From contig JAIOYK010000026.1 of the NCBI GenBank assembly GCA_021741145.1, positions 1 through 64,000 on the forward strand: a stretch of DNA of 64,000 nt, given 5' to 3'. This DNA is from Rhodospirillum sp. (GTDB lineage: Bacteria; Pseudomonadota; Alphaproteobacteria; Rhodospirillales; Rhodospirillaceae). Shown here piece after piece: positions 60,632 to 64,000 of the stretch. The stretch's first letter is position 1. Every line of letters begins with the position of its first letter. The translations under genes were made by a program, and so were the position numbers. The notes below the pieces were generated by a model. It was not told the DNA's origin and did no database searches. It saw nothing but the letters and a program-made list of their open reading frames with translations.

Positions 60632-61927
60632 ATGACCAAGACCACCAACGCCGCCTTGCAGGACCGTCGCCTCTCCGCCATTCCCCGGGGCGTGGCGACC
60701 ATGCTCCCCCGTTTCGCCGCCCGCGCCCAGGGCGCCGAGTTGTGGGACGTGGAGGGCAAACGCTACATCGATTTCGCCGGGGGCATCGCCGTCCTCAACA
60801 CCGGTCACAACCACCCCAAGGTCAAGGCCGCCGTCGCCGGGCAACTCGACAACTTCTCCCACACCTGCTTCCAGGTGGTCCCCTACGAGAGCTACATCGC
60901 CCTGGCCGAGCGACTCAACGCCCTGGTCCCCATCGCCGAACCCTGCCAGACCCTGTTCCTGACCACCGGCGCCGAGGCCGTCGAAAACGCCATCAAGGTC
61001 GCCCGGGCCCACACCGGCCGCCCCGGCGTGATCGCCTTCTCCGGCGGGTTCCATGGCCGCACGATGATGGGTATGGCGTTGACCGGCAAGGTGGCCCCCT
61101 ACAAGATCGGTTTCGGCCCCTTCCCCGGCGATGTCTACCATGTCCCCTATCCCAACGCCTATCACGGGATCTCCGTGGCCGACTCCCTGACCGCCCTGGA
61201 GGACCGCTTCAAGTCGGACATCGAGCCGAACCGGATCGCGGCCCTGATCCTGGAGCCGATCCAGGGGGAAGGCGGCTTTGTCATCTCCCCGCCCGAATGG
61301 GTCGCGGCCCTGCGCGAGATCTGCGACAAATACGGCATCCTGCTGATCGCCGACGAAATCCAGACCGGATTCGCCCGCACCGGCAAGATGTTCGCCATCG
61401 AACATAGCGGCGTCGAGCCGGACCTGATGACCATGGCCAAGTCCCTGGCGGGCGGATTCCCCCTTTCCGCGGTTACCGGCAAGGCCAGCATCATGGACTC
61501 CGCTGTTCCCGGCGGCCTGGGCGGCACCTATGCGGGCAGCCCCCTGGCCTGCGCCGCCGGTCTGGCGGTCCTCGACGTCATCGAGGAGGAAAAGCTGATC
61601 GAGCGGGCCATCCATCTCGGCGACCGCATGACCACCCGCCTGAAGGCACTCGCCAACCGCAACGACGTCTCCTGCATCGGTGACATCCGCGGTCAGGGCG
61701 CCATGGTGGCCATGGAACTGGTGAAGGATCGCGACGCCAACAGCCCCGATGCGGAGCTGACCAAGGCCCTGGTCCAGAAGGCCGCCGAAAATGGTCTGAT
61801 CCTGCTGTCCTGCGGCACCCGGGGCAATGTGATCCGCTTCCTCTCCCCGCTGGTCATCACCGACGCCCAATTGGACGAGGGCCTGGATATCCTGGAGGAC
61901 GCCCTGTTGTCCCTGCTCCAGATCTAA
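60632..61927 (+). CDS. gabT: 4-aminobutyrate aminotransferase
   Basis: GabT transfers the amino group of GABA to 2-oxoglutarate to give succinate semialdehyde. The 431-aa PLP enzyme has FAGGIAVLNTGHNHPKVKAAV, TTGAEAVENAIKVARAHTGRPGVIAF, the PLP-ring region GILLIADEIQTGFARTG and the Schiff-base lysine K270 in TMAKSLAGGFPL. It matches class III aminotransferases of the GabT/PuuE type, so it may also act on other omega-amino substrates. ATG at 60632. With gabD and the PuuR-like regulator it makes a GABA/polyamine degradation module. Confidence 0.95.
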   Translation: MTKTTNAALQDRRLSAIPRGVATMLPRFAARAQGAELWDVEGKRYIDFAGGIAVLNTGHNHPKVKAAVAGQLDNFSHTCFQVVPYESYIALAERLNALVPIAEPCQTLFLTTGAEAVENAIKVARAHTGRPGVIAFSGGFHGRTMMGMALTGKVAPYKIGFGPFPGDVYHVPYPNAYHGISVADSLTALEDRFKSDIEPNRIAALILEPIQGEGGFVISPPEWVAALREICDKYGILLIADEIQTGFARTGKMFAIEHSGVEPDLMTMAKSLAGGFPLSAVTGKASIMDSAVPGGLGGTYAGSPLACAAGLAVLDVIEEEKLIERAIHLGDRMTTRLKALANRNDVSCIGDIRGQGAMVAMELVKDRDANSPDAELTKALVQKAAENGLILLSCGTRGNVIRFLSPLVITDAQLDEGLDILEDALLSLLQI

Positions 61928-62121
61928 GGGGGGACGCGGGAGACCGGGTTCCCGGACCCTCGTCCGTTCCAAGACAGACCGTGGGAGAACACCAACCCCG
62001 CCTCCGTGGCGAGGACGGCTTTCCCCGGTCTGTTCACTGCCTGATATTTCTCTCGACAAAAGTCCGTCCCGTTGTAATTCTAGCCCTTCAACTGTATTTT
62101 AGGGACAAAGGGACAGATTAC

Positions 62122-62922
62122 ATGACACATTTTTTTTCGAAATTGGTCCTATTGACTGTATGCGGATTGATTGGCTCGGTCGGATCAGCCTCCGCGGCGG
62201 CGATGTGCCAGGGCTTCGGCCCGCAGACGCCACGCGACATTTCCAATGTCGAAGGCACCAATACCCGGGTTTTTTCCGAGGCCCCGCCCGCGGATCAGCT
62301 CAATCTGTGCAACATCCACACCCATACGAACGCCGAGCATAAGGGACCGGGATTCACGGTATTCGCCGGTGATCAGGAGCATGGCGGATATCAATGCAAC
62401 GAGACCGCGTCTCTGTCGAAAGAAGAACTCGAGGATCCGGCCCATGGGCACGGCGCGTTTCACGGCATCGTTCCCGGCGACACGATCGAAGTGCATTGGG
62501 TCTATACATCCTGCGATGTCCCGCCCGGCGAGGGGCTCGAGTCGTGCATGAGTGATAGCTGCGCCAATCCGGAATTGCGCGTCGAATCTCAGGTTTTTCT
62601 CGTCGTGAACGATAAGAACGCCTTGAATTTCGCGGATTTCGCCTACGGCAACACGATTGTCAACGGTCTGCACCAACCAAAATCGCTTCCGACCGGCACC
62701 GGGACCCCGGTTGTGTTCGCCGGTTCCACCACCGGACCTAAATTCACGGAAGAGCATTGCTCACCCCTTCAGGTGACCTGGAGCGTGCGCCCGACCTGCG
62801 CGAAGATCGACGTCAATTCCCTATACAAATGGGCGGAAGACGGCAATGTCTTCCATGAGGAGCACTCCCATGGCGTCCGCCAGTTGGTAACCGCGCCCGA
62901 GTTGCTCGCGCCCATTAAGTGA
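62122..62922 (+). CDS. Delta-class carbonic anhydrase
   Basis: Delta-class carbonic anhydrases were described in diatoms and dinoflagellates; related proteins occur in bacteria. The 266-aa product has a signal peptide (cut about residue 25-26), then CNIHTHTNAEHKGPGF with histidines H66, H68, H73, a second histidine-rich segment DPAHGHGAFHGIVPGDTIEVHWVY (H108, H110, H114, H125), and cysteines C131, C142, C147 that may form disulfides. The arrangement of HxH and a later H fits the delta-class zinc ligands. It would act in the periplasm. ATG at 62122. It is isolated downstream of gabT and ends near a LysR gene. Confidence 0.82.
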   Translation: MTHFFSKLVLLTVCGLIGSVGSASAAAMCQGFGPQTPRDISNVEGTNTRVFSEAPPADQLNLCNIHTHTNAEHKGPGFTVFAGDQEHGGYQCNETASLSKEELEDPAHGHGAFHGIVPGDTIEVHWVYTSCDVPPGEGLESCMSDSCANPELRVESQVFLVVNDKNALNFADFAYGNTIVNGLHQPKSLPTGTGTPVVFAGSTTGPKFTEEHCSPLQVTWSVRPTCAKIDVNSLYKWAEDGNVFHEEHSHGVRQLVTAPELLAPIK

Positions 62923-62974
62923 GCGTCTGGAATATTCTCCTTCCTTTTGGAGGAGCCCGTCGGAGGAGATGCCC

Positions 62975-63814
62975 TCACACATCCCCCACGATCCGCGCCA
63001 GTTCATCCATAACCAGGCGGACGCGGGGCACGGATCGCAAATCATCGTGGACGACCATCCAGATATCCCGCGAAGGCGGACTCTCCTGGCTGGCCAGAAC
63101 AACCAAACCGGCTTCCTCCCCCATGAACCGGGGGAGGAGCGCCACCCCCAACCCACCCCGGGCAGCCACGGCGTGGGCGGTCAAATCGTTGCTTCGGAAT
63201 ACCACCGGTCGCCCCGCCAGACGTGGCTCCAGCCAGCGCCATTGGGGGTAATGGGCGGTTGTTTCCTCGTATCCAATGATCGGCCAGTTTTTCTCCCGCG
63301 GAACGAATCCTGGCGCCCCGTAAAAGCGGAAGACCAGTTCCCCCACCTTGCGGGCCACCAGATCCGGCTGTTCGGGCCGAGATAAACGAAGGGCAATATC
63401 CGCCCGCCGCCGGTCCAGATCCGCCCGCTCCACCTCCCCCAACAGAGTCACCACAAGCCGCGGATGGCGTGCCCGCAAATCCGCCAGGGCCTTGGCGATG
63501 ACCCATCCCGCGAGGCTGGGCGGCGCGCTGACGGTGACCGCCCCGGCCAAGCTGTCCTCCAGGGCATCCACCCCTCGCACCACCCGGGCGACCCCGTCGG
63601 AAACCCCCGCCCCCAGTCGCGCCACACGCCGTCCCGCTTCGGTGAGGAGAATGGAGCGGGGCAGACGGTCGACCAGCCGCGCCCCCAGGTCTCGCTCCAG
63701 GGCGGCGACCCGACGGGCCACGGTCGAATGCTCCACGCCCAAGGTCCGCGCCGCCGCGGACAGGCTGCCCCCTTCGGCCAGGGCGAGGAAGTGACGGAGG
63801 TCTTCCCAGTTCAT
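62975..63814 (-). CDS. LysR-family transcriptional regulator
   Basis: The 279-aa regulator has an N-terminal helix-turn-helix (MNWEDLRHFLALAEGGSLSA, AARTLGVEHSTVARRVAALE) and a substrate-binding domain (VTVSAPPSLAGWVIAKALADL, RLVVTLLGEVERADLDRRRADIALRL). ATG at 63814 chosen; an ATG at 63820 adds two residues. It is divergent from the oxidoreductase at 63927, with 112 bases between starts, so it probably controls that gene. LysR regulators of this subtype (HTH with HSTVARRV) commonly act on such divergent genes. Ligand unknown. Confidence 0.93.
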   Translation of the reverse strand: MNWEDLRHFLALAEGGSLSAAARTLGVEHSTVARRVAALERDLGARLVDRLPRSILLTEAGRRVARLGAGVSDGVARVVRGVDALEDSLAGAVTVSAPPSLAGWVIAKALADLRARHPRLVVTLLGEVERADLDRRRADIALRLSRPEQPDLVARKVGELVFRFYGAPGFVPREKNWPIIGYEETTAHYPQWRWLEPRLAGRPVVFRSNDLTAHAVAARGGLGVALLPRFMGEEAGLVVLASQESPPSRDIWMVVHDDLRSVPRVRLVMDELARIVGDV

Positions 63815-63926
63815 GATCATTTTTCCCCAAGAGCTGGGTGATCATAGGCATTCTCACCCATGCGATGGGACTCCATTCTTCCGCCACCCCCTAACAGAGG
63901 CCATAACGGCAGAAGGAGTTTTCCCC

Positions 63927-64000
63927 ATGGTCATGGTGATTTGCATGGACGCCCCGGGCGGCGTCGATCAGCTTTCGGTCCGGGACATGGATCCCGGTCG
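63927..64000 (+). CDS. Start of a quinone-oxidoreductase/zinc-dehydrogenase-like gene (partial)
   Basis: Only 24 codons are in the window: MVMVICMDAPGGVDQLSVRD then MDPGR. The GGxxxLxVRDMxPG pattern is the usual N-terminus of medium-chain NADPH:quinone oxidoreductases. AGAAGGAG precedes the ATG. It is divergent from the LysR gene, its likely regulator. The rest lies outside the window. Confidence 0.7.
   Translation, partial: MVMVICMDAPGGVDQLSVRDMDPG

Overview
The window is high-GC, densely coded DNA whose gene content fits a free-living, nitrogen-fixing alphaproteobacterium of the Rhodospirillales type. The evidence is a fixABCX and nif cluster with sigma-54/NifA promoters, alphaproteobacterial-style flagellar fliO-fliP, a fused CysN-CysC, several high-affinity ABC uptake systems, and Rho-independent and palindromic sites typical of this group. 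No tRNA, rRNA, CRISPR array, insertion-sequence transposase or phage gene was found. The species assignment is inference.

Layout. 0.1-1.8 kb: tail of a flagellar locus (unknown protein, fliO, fliP). 1.9-6.4 kb: threonine aldolase, divergent from a polar amino-acid ABC transporter (ATPase, binding protein, two permeases) interrupted by an inverted-repeat element and a 12-bp tandem array. 6.6-10.9 kb: membrane proteins, a B12-binding radical SAM enzyme and an AEC-family carrier, followed by a repeat-rich spacer. 11.4-25.9 kb: nitrogen fixation on the minus strand. It reads as three transcription units, each with a -24/-12 promoter and TGT-N10-ACA activator sites: nifENX, a nifX-associated gene, fdxB and nifQ; iscA-like, Nfu, nifV and nifW; and fixABCX. 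A TetR/ridA pair and an MFS pump sit between two of the blocks. nifHDK, nifB, nifU and nifS are not in the window.

26.0-34.7 kb: sulfate activation (cysD, cysNC), upp, an MFS carrier, rimO, then mobA-moaC-moaD-moaE for molybdenum cofactor. 34.8-39.3 kb: an accessory stretch with an SDR enzyme, a HAD phosphatase, AraC and TetR regulators, a possible VOC-gene relic and two small exported proteins. 39.9-43.5 kb: proVWX osmoprotectant uptake ending in a strong terminator. 43.5-50.9 kb: rubrerythrin, a five-gene branched-chain-type (HAAT) ABC transporter coupled to an alpha/beta hydrolase, and a ghrA-like reductase. 51.0-52.3 kb: an isolated thioredoxin-like [2Fe-2S] ferredoxin gene with its own sigma-54 promoter and two NifA sites, so the nif regulon reaches 26 kb beyond the cluster. 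52.6-61.9 kb: a polyamine ABC transporter, a lipoprotein, a PuuR-like regulator, and gabD-gabT, which together make a plausible polyamine-to-GABA-to-succinate route. 62.1-64 kb: a delta-class carbonic anhydrase, a LysR regulator and the first codons of a divergent oxidoreductase.

The most interesting items are the distant NifA-controlled ferredoxin with its GyrI-like neighbour, the delta-class carbonic anhydrase, the transporter-hydrolase pair with no known substrate, the two exported proteins of unknown function at 38.6-39.3 kb, and two families of intergenic repeats. I did not find a clearly new multi-gene system; the candidates above are the ones most worth testing.
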